Below are positions 52,218 to 60,840 of a stretch of DNA of 64,000 nt, in pieces. The notes beneath the pieces are model-generated. The model did no database searches and was not told the DNA's origin. It saw nothing but the letters and a program-made list of their open reading frames with translations. A program made the translations under genes and the position numbers. Origin of the DNA: CAYYAQ01 sp964469555 (GTDB lineage: Bacteria > Planctomycetota > UBA1135 > UBA2386); contig CAYYAQ010000007.1 of NCBI GenBank assembly GCA_964469555.1, positions 1 to 64,000 of the forward strand, given 5' to 3'. Numbering within the stretch: position 1 is the stretch's first letter; each line of letters begins with the position of its first letter.

Positions 52218-52700
52218 CTACAACCCCGCCTGCTTGGCGAGTAGTGACCGCGACCGCCGCGAGAGTGCCGAGGCGATGTCGAGCAGGAACGCCCACGCGA
52301 CTGTGGGCTCCTCGCTGCGCATCTCGTCGAACGCCGCGCGATTCAAGCGATAGACGGTAGATCGCATCTTCGCGACGACGCTCGCCGTTCGCGGACCGTC
52401 GTCGAGGAAGCTCTGCTCGCCGATGACTGCGATCGGCGAGACCGAGGCGATCGACTGTTCGGGTCCTTCTGGTGTGGACGAGATCCGAACGTCGAGCTCG
52501 CCATGGGTGAGGATGTAGACCGTCGCGTCGCAGTCGAACTGGCGTATCAGGCGCTCGCCCGGCGCGACACTCAGCTTCTCCGCGAAGAAGAGGAACCGGC
52601 TCCAGTCGACGCTTCCACTCTGCTGGAAATGATCTCCCAGTTCGATCAAGTCCGCTTCCGCGAGGTAGTAGGGAAAATCCGGGTTCAGGGGTAGTTCCAT
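52218..52700 (-). CDS. Cyclic-nucleotide-binding domain protein
   Basis: 160 residues from ATG 52700. A Crp-type cNMP-binding beta-barrel: LSVAPGERLIRQFDCDATVYIL, GELDVRISS, PIAVIGEQSFLDDGPRTASVVA with the phosphate-binding cassette (GEQSFL..RTASV), then a C-helix (SRRSRSLLAKQAGL). The cassette lacks some of the classical Glu-Arg spacing, so ligand identity is open. There is no helix-turn-helix, so it is not a transcription factor by itself. It precedes the sulfatase at 50824 with 2 bases between, suggesting joint expression; the functional link is unclear. Confidence 0.85.
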   Translation of the reverse strand: MELPLNPDFPYYLAEADLIELGDHFQQSGSVDWSRFLFFAEKLSVAPGERLIRQFDCDATVYILTHGELDVRISSTPEGPEQSIASVSPIAVIGEQSFLDDGPRTASVVAKMRSTVYRLNRAAFDEMRSEEPTVAWAFLLDIASALSRRSRSLLAKQAGL

Positions 52701-52734
52701 CGCGGCGCGAGGATAGGGCATCGCCTACGGGGAG

Positions 52735-53103
52735 TCACTTGCGATGCGGGGAAGTGGCGGTCTGGATGCACTGCTGCAGAGCTTGGAGTGTCTCGCAGCG
52801 ATTCAGGGTGGGTGCGTCGACGAGAACCGAGATGGTCCCTGTGCGCCGGAGGAGAATCGCCGGCAGCGCGAGGTCCGACATCCCGTCCACGGTGCGTAAT
52901 TCATCGCGGTGCAAGAACTCGAGATCGAAGTTCAGTTCGGAGAGGAAGCGTTTCCAGCCGCGGCGCATTCCGAGCGGGGAGTAGGTCAGCCTGCAGAGGT
53001 GGCACGCGTAGGTGTCCGGCGAGAGTGTTTTGTGCGCGAGGTCGGCGAGCCCGTTGAAAAAGCCGCTATTCGCGTTGTAGACGAAGACGAGAGTGTTACC
53101 CAC
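52735..53103 (-). CDS. Conserved small protein of unknown function
   Basis: 122 residues from GTG 53103. Motifs NTLVFVYNANSGFFNGLADLAHK, YACHLCRLTYSPLGM and a C-terminal LPAILLRRTGTISVLVD match a family of uncharacterised bacterial proteins with a CxxC in that position (here C-H-L-C). The fold may be thioredoxin-like given the N-terminal strand and the PAILL segment before the last strands, but this is inference. It precedes the cNMP-binding gene on the same strand by 34 bases. Confidence 0.75.
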   Translation of the reverse strand: MGNTLVFVYNANSGFFNGLADLAHKTLSPDTYACHLCRLTYSPLGMRRGWKRFLSELNFDLEFLHRDELRTVDGMSDLALPAILLRRTGTISVLVDAPTLNRCETLQALQQCIQTATSPHRK

Positions 53104-53223
53104 GGGTCGGATGTTAGCGTGGACTCGAGGGGTACATGAAGGCGGGATGCACCGTGACCGGTGCCTCCCGCTGACAGGGTAGGTCGCCGCCTCGACGGCT
53201 TTGCTTCGGGAGACCGTGGACGG

Positions 53224-53436
53224 CTAGTAAGCCTTGACCCTGGCTGCGGCAGTAGCCGAGAAGATCTTGCCGGCCCCCGTGTCGCCGATCACCCACTGGA
53301 CGCCTATCGTGGCGCCGATGAAGTAGCCGATGTTCGCAGTGACCGCGCCGGAGGTGATGAGCGGGGACTCAACGATCGAGGACAATTGCGATTTCGATCC
53401 AATCTCCGGCAGCACAGTGCGCGGAGGTTCCGCCAT
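53224..53436 (-). pseudogene. Orphan C-terminal module of an exported protein
   Basis: Minus strand, TAG at 53224-53226. The last 45 codons (GAVTANIGYFIGATIGVQWVI, then DTGAGKIFSATAAARV) have normal codon usage and the pattern of the C-terminal beta-module also found at 223-399 and 55692-55877: a strand with G-x-x-x-G-x-Q-W, then a short SA/SN segment and a final strand. The possible ATG 53436 lies in the leader of another remnant, so this is only a gene end. Confidence 0.45.
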
Positions 53437-53760
53437 GCCAACGAGAAGGGAGCCGGTCGCTATCTCGCGTGCTGCAAGACCTACTCCGCGCGACGGAACA
53501 TCTTAGCTGACGACAAGGTCAACATCGCATTCGTCGGGGTTGGGTTGCAGGGAAGGCAAAACCTCAAAGCGCTGGCTCATCAAAACGTGGTGGCCATCTG
53601 CGACGTGCACGCGGGCTACGGACACGTCGCGAAGTCTCTGGCGAAGCACCCCGACGCGAAGCGCTTCACGGACTATCGCAAGATGCTCGATCAGCTCGAC
53701 AAGCAGATCGACGCCGTTGTCGTTGCACACCCGACTGCTCCCACGCCCTCATTTCGTTGA
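53435..53760 (+). pseudogene. Truncated Gfo/Idh/MocA oxidoreductase gene
   Basis: ATG 53435 with a perfect GGAGG at 53423-53427 starts MPTRRE, the beginning of a twin-arginine leader of the type carried by secreted Gfo/Idh/MocA proteins. The frame then shifts: in the next one KTYSARRNILADDKVNIAFVG continues, followed by the dinucleotide-binding motif GVGLQGRQN, NVVAICDVHAGYG, KRFTDYRKMLDQLDKQIDAV and VVAHP. There, at about residue 100, where the next motifs should follow, the gene stops (TGA 53758-53760). So the substrate domain of about 250 residues is missing. Intact initiation signals with a lost body suggest recent decay. Confidence 0.65.
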
Positions 53761-53773
53761 CGTCCGCGGGTGG

Positions 53774-55630
53774 CTAGGGACGTCGCCTCCGACGCCCGCC
53801 GAATACCGGAGGCGGGCTCGGGACTCGTCCCCAGACGGGCATGCCGCCGGACAGCTCGGCTTCGAGATCGGCGCGTCGTGTGCGAATGAAAGCGCGTACC
53901 CGGTCCATGGCTCTGGGGAGTCGGGATTGCCTCGACGACAGGTGCGGGGTGAGCATCTTCTCGATTCGCTCGGTTTCCGCGATCAGTGCCTTTTCGTCCC
54001 AGAGCTTGTCCAGCAAGCGCTCGAGTGTCTTCGCATATCGCTTCCGCCCGGAATCGAGTTGATACAGTTTGTGCGCGACCAGCCCCTTGGTTTTGACGGA
54101 GATGGGTGCGCGAGGGTCACGACCCAGGAGGCTGTACTTCACGAAGAGCGCGTCGGCGCCCCATGGCAGGAAGTGGAACTTCTTCGTCCGCGGGTTGAGG
54201 TAGACGAAGAAGTTGTTGGCGTTGGCGGAGTAACCATCCCAGAAACCGAGAAGCCCTTCGACAGCCCAGAACGTGTAGAACGAGTCCAGGTCGACGAGCT
54301 TGCCGATGTCTTGTTCGTGATCGAAGTCGCGAGTCTCGAGTTCCGCGACGACCAGCATGTCGGAACTCGTAGCCGAGAAGTTGAGGCCGTGGATCGCGAG
54401 CAAGTTTTTGCCCTTGACCAGCTTGTCGCGATGCTCCGAGATCACAAACGACTGGGAGGTCGTCGCTTCGCGGTCGTCGTGGGAGGCGGTTGCCTTGGAA
54501 TCCCATTTCGGTTCCGCCGGAGCGTTTGCCGAAGCGACTCGGTGGCCGTTCAGATAGGCGACGAAACCGTCGTCGTACTTCATCCGCAAGATGAGGTCGC
54601 CGAAGGAAGCGACCTTCCGAAGGTTGCTGACGTTGAACGGCAACCGGAGGTAGACGGATGTCGACTTGCCGTACATCGCAGACTGGAAGTCGAACTGCTT
54701 GCTGATGAGTGACTCAAACCCCTTGGTGTTCTCGTAGCCGGCTCCGTTGCGGCCTCGTTTCCACTTCGAGTCCTTGAACTTCGGCGCGGTCCATCGATCG
54801 TCGAACTGTCCGTTCGTTGGCACCCACGCGCGCCCGATGGCCTTCGAGCTGAGTATCGCCTTACCGTCGCGTCCCTTGAGCGCCACGATGAGTTGCTTGA
54901 TCTTCTTTCGGCCCGGTGCGTCCGGGCCGAACTTCTTCTCGAAGCTGCCTTCCCAGTCCTCGAAGAAGTCGACCACCGTGCCTTCGTACAGGGTGCCTCT
55001 GGTGTTGGCGTATGCGCGTTCGATGAGCGGTCGGCGCGCGGCTTCGACGTGTGAGTAGACGCCGAGGTTCTTGCCGTTGACCTGGACCTTGGCGTAGGCG
55101 CAGCGCGGGGCGGGGGATCCCGCGGCGTTGAAGATGGCGTATCCCATGAACTGGCAGACGAGGCTCCCGTCCTGCTTGTTGTTGTTGAACGTCAGGTTGG
55201 TCAGCCCCTGGACGCCGCCCTTCTTGTTCACGTGGTTCAGTTTGATCTTCAGCGAGGGATAGGTGGAGCTCTGCGAGCCGATGAAACCCTTCTTGCGGAC
55301 CCCGACCTTCGGAAACACGACTCCGTCGATGCTCACCTTCGCGGTGACGTACGTGTAAGGACCCTCGATGGGTTCGAACTGTCGTTTCGCGTTCAGCACG
55401 GTGAAGAGGTTCCGGGACTGGCGTCTGATGATGTCCCAGTCTTCCTCGTCGATGGTGATCCGCACATCTAGCACGCGGTCCCGCGGGAACAGATCGTCGC
55501 GGGTCATCTGTTTTGCGGTCTTCGGACGGTTGCCGTTGGCTCTCTGCGGATTCGACTGCCCGTTGATGAACTCTCCGCCGGGGCCCAGCAGGGCCAACGC
55601 CATTCCCCACGAAGCGAGATGCATGTTCAT
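53774..55630 (-). CDS. Exported CotH-type protein with inserted beta-sandwich
   Basis: 618 residues from ATG 55630; leader with MALALLGPGGEFINGQ. The CotH-like domain starts near residue 45 (RVLDVRITIDEEDWDIIRRQ, GVRKKGFIGSQSSTYPSLKI, GLTNLTFNNNKQDGSLV, CAYAKVQVNGKNLGVYSHVE) and resumes near 455 with DLDSFYTFWAVEGLLGFWDG, NNFFVYLNPRTKKFHFLPWG and ADALF. Between them, at about 270-450, a jelly-roll-like beta-sandwich is inserted (WVPTNGQFDDRWTAPKFKDS, YGKSTSVYLRLPFNVSN, DDGFVAYLNGHRVASAN, LAIHGLN). The end is a Pro/Arg-rich tail. Different in architecture from the CotH protein at 24200. Confidence 0.85.
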   Translation of the reverse strand: MNMHLASWGMALALLGPGGEFINGQSNPQRANGNRPKTAKQMTRDDLFPRDRVLDVRITIDEEDWDIIRRQSRNLFTVLNAKRQFEPIEGPYTYVTAKVSIDGVVFPKVGVRKKGFIGSQSSTYPSLKIKLNHVNKKGGVQGLTNLTFNNNKQDGSLVCQFMGYAIFNAAGSPAPRCAYAKVQVNGKNLGVYSHVEAARRPLIERAYANTRGTLYEGTVVDFFEDWEGSFEKKFGPDAPGRKKIKQLIVALKGRDGKAILSSKAIGRAWVPTNGQFDDRWTAPKFKDSKWKRGRNGAGYENTKGFESLISKQFDFQSAMYGKSTSVYLRLPFNVSNLRKVASFGDLILRMKYDDGFVAYLNGHRVASANAPAEPKWDSKATASHDDREATTSQSFVISEHRDKLVKGKNLLAIHGLNFSATSSDMLVVAELETRDFDHEQDIGKLVDLDSFYTFWAVEGLLGFWDGYSANANNFFVYLNPRTKKFHFLPWGADALFVKYSLLGRDPRAPISVKTKGLVAHKLYQLDSGRKRYAKTLERLLDKLWDEKALIAETERIEKMLTPHLSSRQSRLPRAMDRVRAFIRTRRADLEAELSGGMPVWGRVPSPPPVFGGRRRRRP

Positions 55631-55691
55631 GGTCCCATCGTAGACGATTACCATCCGAGCCTGTTGCCCCAAAGGCGTCGCGGAATTCGAA

Positions 55692-55877
55692 CTAGTTCCC
55701 CAGTCTGAATCGTATGCCGGGGCTCATCGCGAAGTGTCCGGCGAAGTGTCCGTCGACGTCGATCACGAGGTACTGACAGTAGAAGTTGACGCCGGCGAAC
55801 AGAGGGTTGCTCGGGATGGGCAGCCCAACCGATGCGACGCCATCGACGTTGGTCTTGCGAGCCTCCCAGTGACGGGT
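55692..55877 (-). pseudogene. Orphan C-terminal module of an exported protein
   Basis: Minus strand, TAG at 55692-55694. Residues NVDGVASVGLPIPSNPLFAG, VNFYCQYLVIDVDGHFAG and the end GIRFRLGN match the last part of the C-terminal beta-module of exported proteins in this lineage (GT-x-IP-x-P-x-L-x-G, F-Y-x-Q, then a final strand). It is cut off upstream by TGA 55878-55880 and has no start. Third such orphan end in the window. Confidence 0.5.
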
Positions 55878-55976
55878 TCACCGCCGACGGGACCGCACCT
55901 GCGTCATGCCATGAGGATTACCGGTCGAACTGAAGATTCGGCGGCGCTGCCGCCCGCTCCTGGAGCCTACGCTCCG

Positions 55977-56678
55977 ATGATGGCGCGACGCTACTTCGTA
56001 CGGCCCCTGCCGCCCCCGGGCCCCGCGACATTGGGTCCGGGTCTCGGCCACCACCTGGGACGAGTCGTGCGCACCCGCAAGGGAGATCCCGTCGTGTTGT
56101 TCGATGGCGCGGGTAGCGAGATCGGTGCGATCGTCGTCGACGTCCTGGGTCGGGACGTGCTCGTCGAAGTCAGTGCCGAGGCTCCCCGTTCCGTGGGGCG
56201 TTCACCGAGGCTCGCGCTGGACGTCGCGTGTGCTTTGCCGAAGAGTCCACGCACGGATTGGTTGTTCGAGCACGGCACCGAGGTCGGGATTCGCAGCTTC
56301 CGGCCCATCTTGACCGCGCGGACGAACAGGCAGCTCGAGCGACACAAGCGGTGGGAGAAGATCCTGATCGTCGCGTGTGCGCAGTGCGATCGGTCGGTCC
56401 TGCCGACGATCGAGCCGACCGTCACTCTCGAGGAGTTGTGCGCATCGCCGCAGCCCGCAGAGCGCTACGTCGCGACATTCGGGGAGATCGAACTGGGGCC
56501 GGCGTCGTCGGAGACAGCCCTCCTGGTGGTCGGGCCCGAAGGTGGGTTGACCGCGGAGGAACTCGAGATGCTCGCCGCCGCGGACTACGCACCGAGAAAC
56601 CTCGGTCCATTGACGCTTCGGACCGAGACGGCAGTGCTGGCCGGAGCGACCAGGTTGTTGCAGGGGCCGACAGGTTAG
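55977..56678 (+). CDS. rsmE: 16S rRNA m3U1498 methyltransferase
   Basis: 233 residues, RsmE: transfers a methyl group from S-adenosylmethionine to N3 of U1498 of 16S rRNA. Start ATG 55977 after GGAG; the open frame upstream is not coding-like. Seen: an N-terminal PUA-like part (ARRYFVRPLPPPG, GDPVVLFDGAGSE), CALPKSPRTDWLFEHGTEVGI, and the SPOUT knot motifs VVGPEGGLTAEE and LGPLTLRTETAVLAG, the most conserved RsmE sequences. Normal length. It converges on the HEAT-VWA gene and their stop codons overlap by four bases (56675-56678). Confidence 0.93.
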   Translation: MMARRYFVRPLPPPGPATLGPGLGHHLGRVVRTRKGDPVVLFDGAGSEIGAIVVDVLGRDVLVEVSAEAPRSVGRSPRLALDVACALPKSPRTDWLFEHGTEVGIRSFRPILTARTNRQLERHKRWEKILIVACAQCDRSVLPTIEPTVTLEELCASPQPAERYVATFGEIELGPASSETALLVVGPEGGLTAEELEMLAAADYAPRNLGPLTLRTETAVLAGATRLLQGPTG

Positions 56679-59134
56679 AGGCGGCGCACGAAGGTCCCGC
56701 CGCTCTCCTTCGCCAGTCGCTGCATCAGGACGCTGTCCGTCCCGATGGAGATCGTGTTGATGACGATCCGGCGTTTCATGTTCCACAGCTGCACTCCGTC
56801 GGCGAGGTCGTTCTCGTCCGTGATCTCGCCCGAGCTCGGCTGCCCGTCGGACAGGAGGTAGATCGTGTCGACCTTCTTGTCGGCGAACGCCTGCTTGAGC
56901 GCGTCGTGCACGTTGGTTCCTCCTCCGGGGCGGAACCTCTTCACGAACTTCTGCGCCGCGAGCTTGTTCTCTCCACTCGCCGGTGTCAGCCCTACCTTCC
57001 AGGCTCGGCCCGTGCCGCTGAAGGGAATGAGGTTGAAGTAGAAGTCCGGCGCGCAGTTCTCGATCACGTACTTCAACGCGTTCTTCGCGGCTTGCAACCG
57101 CGTGATCTTCGCCGTCCCGACCTTGGCCGACATGCTCCCCGACGTGTCGATCAAGAAGCACACGGCCTTGCTGGTCAGCGGGATGCTGTAGTACGTCATC
57201 GACGCCCCTGCGCCGCGGGCGGTGTCGTTTTCGGCAGGCGTTGGTGGCAACTTGAAGTCCGCCCCGACGGAATCCCACCACTGCTTCCAGTGACCGGGTT
57301 TGCGGTACGTCATCAAGGTCAGCGAGTGCAGCGTGGTCATGGCCTCCACCTGGAGACGACCCTTTTCGGATGGCAACCTGGCGATGATGAGCGGGATGGA
57401 ACTCAGGTCTCGCACCCGCCGACAGAAGTAGTAGACGACCGACCGGACTTGCCAGGCGTCGCTGTTCATCATCGTGTGCGCCGTCGTGATGGCGGGGCGG
57501 TATCTGAGTTCGGCGAGCAGGTCGAGGGCGAGGAAACGGATCGCGCCGTCGTTCTCGCGCATGATCTTGAACACCTGCTTGGGCCAGCTCCCCTGGAGTT
57601 TCTGGAACTTGTGCAGCGACAGCATCGCCTGCAGTTGAACGTCCACGTTGCTGTGGTCCAGCGAGTCCTTCAGGAACGGTATGACCCGTCTGTCCTTCCT
57701 CTTGACGAGGGCGCGTGTCGCGACGCCGAGGAGTTGGGGCGACTTGTCGCGGAGAGCGAGGATCAACAGCTTGCTCGTCTCTTTGGTTTCGATCGCGGCG
57801 AGCAGCAAGACGACCGTGATGCGTTCGTTTTCGTCTTCGCGCTTCAGACCATCCGTTCTCAGGAGCGAGAGCACGGGGTTCTTCTTGTTGGAGAGAAGCA
57901 TGCGGACGTAGTTGGTGATGCTCCAGTCCGGTTCCGCGGAGAGTTCGAGAAACAGCGGGAGGAGCTCGCGGTCGAGAACCTTGCCCAGGGCGTAGACCAC
58001 GCGTCCCTTGTCGCGCGTGTTCTTTCGGATGGCGGGGTCCTTCGCGAGCTTCAACGCGGCCTCGCGAGTTATCGAGTGGCCGGCGTTGGCGAGTTGCAGC
58101 AGCGCTTCGGCGCGAGTCCCGGGCGACTTGGCTTTGAGCGCCGCCAGTCGCGTGTCGGCCAGGACGCGCGAAGGTTTGTACCCGGACATCGCGCGCAGAG
58201 TGTCTTCCTGCGCATCGGCGGGTGCCGTTTCGAACGCGGCGATGAGGACGCGAAGAATGTCCGCGCTCTTCTCCGCGCTTCCGAGAGCGTAGACCGCGGC
58301 CCGGCGAACGGCTGAGTTCTTGGATCCGAGCCCTTGCACCAGGACTTCGACGCCGTCCTTGCTCTGCCCGGCCAACCCGTGCGCGATATCGTAGAGACTA
58401 CTCGAATCCTTGGTGCTCGTGAATGCCTGCTTCAACGCGGCGAGGATCTTGTCGCCGGAACAATCGTGCATCCTGCGAAACCCTTCGCCGCGTACCATCT
58501 TGTCGCTGTCGGTCGCTGCTTGCAGGCAGGTCCTGGCGAGCTGGGTCTTGTTCTTCAGGCCACGCAAGGCTTTGAGGATTTCGATCTTGGATGCGGACGA
58601 TCCGCTGCCGAAGGCCTTGATGAGCGCGTCGACGACGGACTTGTTGTCGGTCAGGTTGGACAGCCCCTCGATCGCCGCGTCTTGCTCCAGTGGACGCTTC
58701 GAGCGGAGCGCTTTGAGTAGAACGGCCTGACCCTTCTTCCCATGACTTTCCAGGCTCTGCGCGATCGTCGACAGCTCGCGCGAGTTGTCACGGGTGGCTA
58801 GCTCCTTCGCCAGCTTCTTGGTCACGCTGCCGTGGGCGTGGTATCTGAGATGTCGGTAGATCGCGATGCGTTCGGAAGAGGGCCGGTCTTTCTTCAGGAG
58901 ATTGAGAAGGTACTGGCGACACTGCGAGTTCTTGAACCGCCCCATCGCGTTGATCGCCGTGACTCGTTCTCGCGAGGATCGGGCGTTTTCGAAACGCTTC
59001 TTGGCTTCAGTGAGTGTCTTGGCGGCGGAGCCCCGCTGGCTGGCGACCTGGGTAGAAGAGAGACCGACGAAGAAAAGCGCTAGCACGCTGAGCACCAAGT
59101 GTCTGGTGATGCCTTGCGGTAGAGGGCCTCTCAT
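56675..59134 (-). CDS. Exported HEAT-repeat/von Willebrand A protein
   Basis: About 819 residues from ATG 59134 (ATG 59158 also possible), leader with LVLSVLALFFVGLSS. Residues about 40-600 form a long HEAT/ARM solenoid with some 14 units (DAAIEGLSNLTDNKSVVDAL, VRRAAVYALGSAEKSADILR, RVVYALGKVLDRELLPLFL). Then GHWKQWWDSVGADFK, a TYYSIPL strand and a von Willebrand A domain with MIDAS DTSGSM, GGGTNVHDAL and LLSDGQP. The same order as in 46133-47686, but with a much longer repeat region. Both are leader-bearing, so periplasmic or surface adhesion/scaffold roles are inferred. Stop overlaps that of rsmE. Confidence 0.85.
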   Translation of the reverse strand: MRGPLPQGITRHLVLSVLALFFVGLSSTQVASQRGSAAKTLTEAKKRFENARSSRERVTAINAMGRFKNSQCRQYLLNLLKKDRPSSERIAIYRHLRYHAHGSVTKKLAKELATRDNSRELSTIAQSLESHGKKGQAVLLKALRSKRPLEQDAAIEGLSNLTDNKSVVDALIKAFGSGSSASKIEILKALRGLKNKTQLARTCLQAATDSDKMVRGEGFRRMHDCSGDKILAALKQAFTSTKDSSSLYDIAHGLAGQSKDGVEVLVQGLGSKNSAVRRAAVYALGSAEKSADILRVLIAAFETAPADAQEDTLRAMSGYKPSRVLADTRLAALKAKSPGTRAEALLQLANAGHSITREAALKLAKDPAIRKNTRDKGRVVYALGKVLDRELLPLFLELSAEPDWSITNYVRMLLSNKKNPVLSLLRTDGLKREDENERITVVLLLAAIETKETSKLLILALRDKSPQLLGVATRALVKRKDRRVIPFLKDSLDHSNVDVQLQAMLSLHKFQKLQGSWPKQVFKIMRENDGAIRFLALDLLAELRYRPAITTAHTMMNSDAWQVRSVVYYFCRRVRDLSSIPLIIARLPSEKGRLQVEAMTTLHSLTLMTYRKPGHWKQWWDSVGADFKLPPTPAENDTARGAGASMTYYSIPLTSKAVCFLIDTSGSMSAKVGTAKITRLQAAKNALKYVIENCAPDFYFNLIPFSGTGRAWKVGLTPASGENKLAAQKFVKRFRPGGGTNVHDALKQAFADKKVDTIYLLSDGQPSSGEITDENDLADGVQLWNMKRRIVINTISIGTDSVLMQRLAKESGGTFVRRL

Positions 59135-59154
59135 CCCGACTACCGTAGACCGGA

Positions 59155-59463
59155 TCATCCTTCCTGGCCAGTGATGGAGGCGTCGCGCGTGGACCCGTGC
59201 CCGATTTCGCCCAAGCCGTCCTCCGCGAGACCGAAGCTCATCGTCATCCCCGTTCCGCCGCCGCACGAGGCGATCGTCGCGTCGGGCAGGTCGATCATCG
59301 TGCGCAAGTAGTCGAGGATCAGTTCCTCGATCTCTGCGCGCTCGACCGGGTCGAATTCCGTGCCGTATTCGTGAGAGTCACCGATCACCACTTCGCCGAG
59401 GCCGTTCTGCGCGGCGAGTACGTGGATGCCACCGCCAACGACGGCGACGTCACGCCGATGCAT
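59155..59463 (-). CDS. Severely shortened FAD oxidoreductase (aminoethylphosphonate type)
   Basis: 102 residues from ATG 59463, overlapping the transporter stop by 14 bases. The parts are those of a DadA-like FAD oxidoreductase of the aminoethylphosphonate-associated type (TIGR03364-like, usually about 370 residues): the first strand and FAD motif start RRDVAVVGGGI, then directly HVLAAQNGLGEVVIGDSHEYG and AEIEELILDYLRTMIDLPD from the second half, then GGGTGMTMSFGLAED, the C-terminal FAD-binding end. About 230 residues after the first motif and about 20 near the end are missing, both in frame. It cannot bind FAD normally. Either a decayed gene or an assembly-collapsed one. Confidence 0.6.
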   Translation of the reverse strand: MHRRDVAVVGGGIHVLAAQNGLGEVVIGDSHEYGTEFDPVERAEIEELILDYLRTMIDLPDATIASCGGGTGMTMSFGLAEDGLGEIGHGSTRDASITGQEG

Positions 59464-60751
59464 CGTCGACCTCATCTGTTCGCAATGGTGTTCGCTCGTG
59501 GTGGATCCAGTAGATCAGCGCGACGACGGCCGTGCCCCCACAGATGGCGGCCAGGATTCCGAAAGCGGCTGACCAACCCTGTTCTTCGGCGATCTTGCCG
59601 GTGAGGTAGATGCCGAGCATGCCGCCGAGATAGCCAGCGCTGTCGACGAAGCCCGCGGTGGTCGCCGTTCCTTTCTTGCCGCCGAGGTCGAGCGCCATCA
59701 CGCCGGAGAGGAATGAGTACGGCGCGATCAAGAAGAACGCGACGAGGCTGGTGAGGAGGAGCGAGAGACCCGGTTTGCCCTCGAGGTCTGCATACGCCAG
59801 GACGGCCAGGGTCGCGACGAGGAGCACGAGAGCTGGAAAGATGATCCGACCGTGCCGGCCCTTCAGTCGATCCGAGAATCGTCCTGCGAGGAACGCGGCA
59901 GCGGCGCCGACCAGCGGGAACAGCAGGCTGCCGAGCGCAGCATTCTTGATGTCGACCCCGCTGACCTCGTGGAGGAACGTGGGGTTCCAGAGATTGAAGG
60001 TCTCGCGCACGTACGTCAGCCCGAAGTTGATCCCGCAGATGAGCCAGAAGGTCGGGTTCCGGAGCAGCGGCGCGAGCAGCGGCCACACCCCCTCGGGCCG
60101 CGACTGTTCACCAGAAGTGCCGAACACGTTCGCCTGGTTCACCGGTGGTTCCTCGAGACCGACCTCCCTCGGACTCGATTTGAGCGTGAACATGCTGAAC
60201 AACGCGATCGCCATGAATGTCACTGCGGAGACCATGAAGACGCCGCGCCAACCGAATCCGATGCCGATGAAGGCGCCGAGGTACGCCCGCGCGACCGCGT
60301 CCCCGATCAAGTAGCTCATCGACAGGATGCCGAGCGTGGTCGCGTGACGGTGCACCGGGAACCAGCGCGCCGCGATCTTGACGAGCGAGACCCAGCCCAT
60401 CGATTGGAAGTAGCGGTTGATCGCCCAGACCACGGTCCACGCGAGGATGCCGCTCATTACGCCGAACGCGACGGTGCAGCAGACCGAGGCCAGCATTCCG
60501 AGGACGAACATCATCCGCCCGCCGAAGAAGTCGCTGATCACGCCGTTGGTGACTTTGCCGATGGCGTAGAGGAACACGCCGATGGCCGCGATGGTGCCGG
60601 TGTCCTCCTTTGTCAGGTTGAACTCGTCGTGGATCAGTGGGAGTGCGACCGAAAGGTTGGATCGGCAGACGTAGTATCCGCCGTAGCCGATGAACAACGT
60701 CATCAGTGTGCGGCGTTGCCAGCGTTTCATGTCGGGAGACATGTCTTGCAT
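59450..60751 (-). CDS. Organophosphate:phosphate antiporter family MFS transporter
   Basis: 433 residues, about 12 TM helices, inner membrane. It belongs to the GlpT/UhpT branch of the major facilitator superfamily: YGGYYVCRSNLSVALPLI in TM1, the GAIGVFLYAIGK-like segment IAAIGVFLYAIGKVTNG, INRYFQSMGWVSLVKI, RETFNLWNPTFLHEVSG and DLGGKKGTATTAGFVDSAGY, all typical of this branch. Given phnW divergently adjacent and an aminoethylphosphonate-type oxidoreductase piece downstream, 2-aminoethylphosphonate (or a derivative) is the likely substrate, exchanged or co-transported with phosphate or protons. Confidence 0.88.
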   Translation of the reverse strand: MQDMSPDMKRWQRRTLMTLFIGYGGYYVCRSNLSVALPLIHDEFNLTKEDTGTIAAIGVFLYAIGKVTNGVISDFFGGRMMFVLGMLASVCCTVAFGVMSGILAWTVVWAINRYFQSMGWVSLVKIAARWFPVHRHATTLGILSMSYLIGDAVARAYLGAFIGIGFGWRGVFMVSAVTFMAIALFSMFTLKSSPREVGLEEPPVNQANVFGTSGEQSRPEGVWPLLAPLLRNPTFWLICGINFGLTYVRETFNLWNPTFLHEVSGVDIKNAALGSLLFPLVGAAAAFLAGRFSDRLKGRHGRIIFPALVLLVATLAVLAYADLEGKPGLSLLLTSLVAFFLIAPYSFLSGVMALDLGGKKGTATTAGFVDSAGYLGGMLGIYLTGKIAEEQGWSAAFGILAAICGGTAVVALIYWIHHERTPLRTDEVDDASA

Positions 60752-60840
60752 TTCAATTCAAACGGATCCGGGAGCAAGCGCTGGATGGGTTAGTGTGCTC
60801 CGTCCGCACTTGGTTGCATCTCCCACCCTAGCGCAACGGC

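Noticed and set aside
56228..58315. A 695-codon open frame on the plus strand
   Set aside because: Antisense to the HEAT-VWA gene, Arg/Val/Asp-rich composition without any domain; a typical high-GC shadow.
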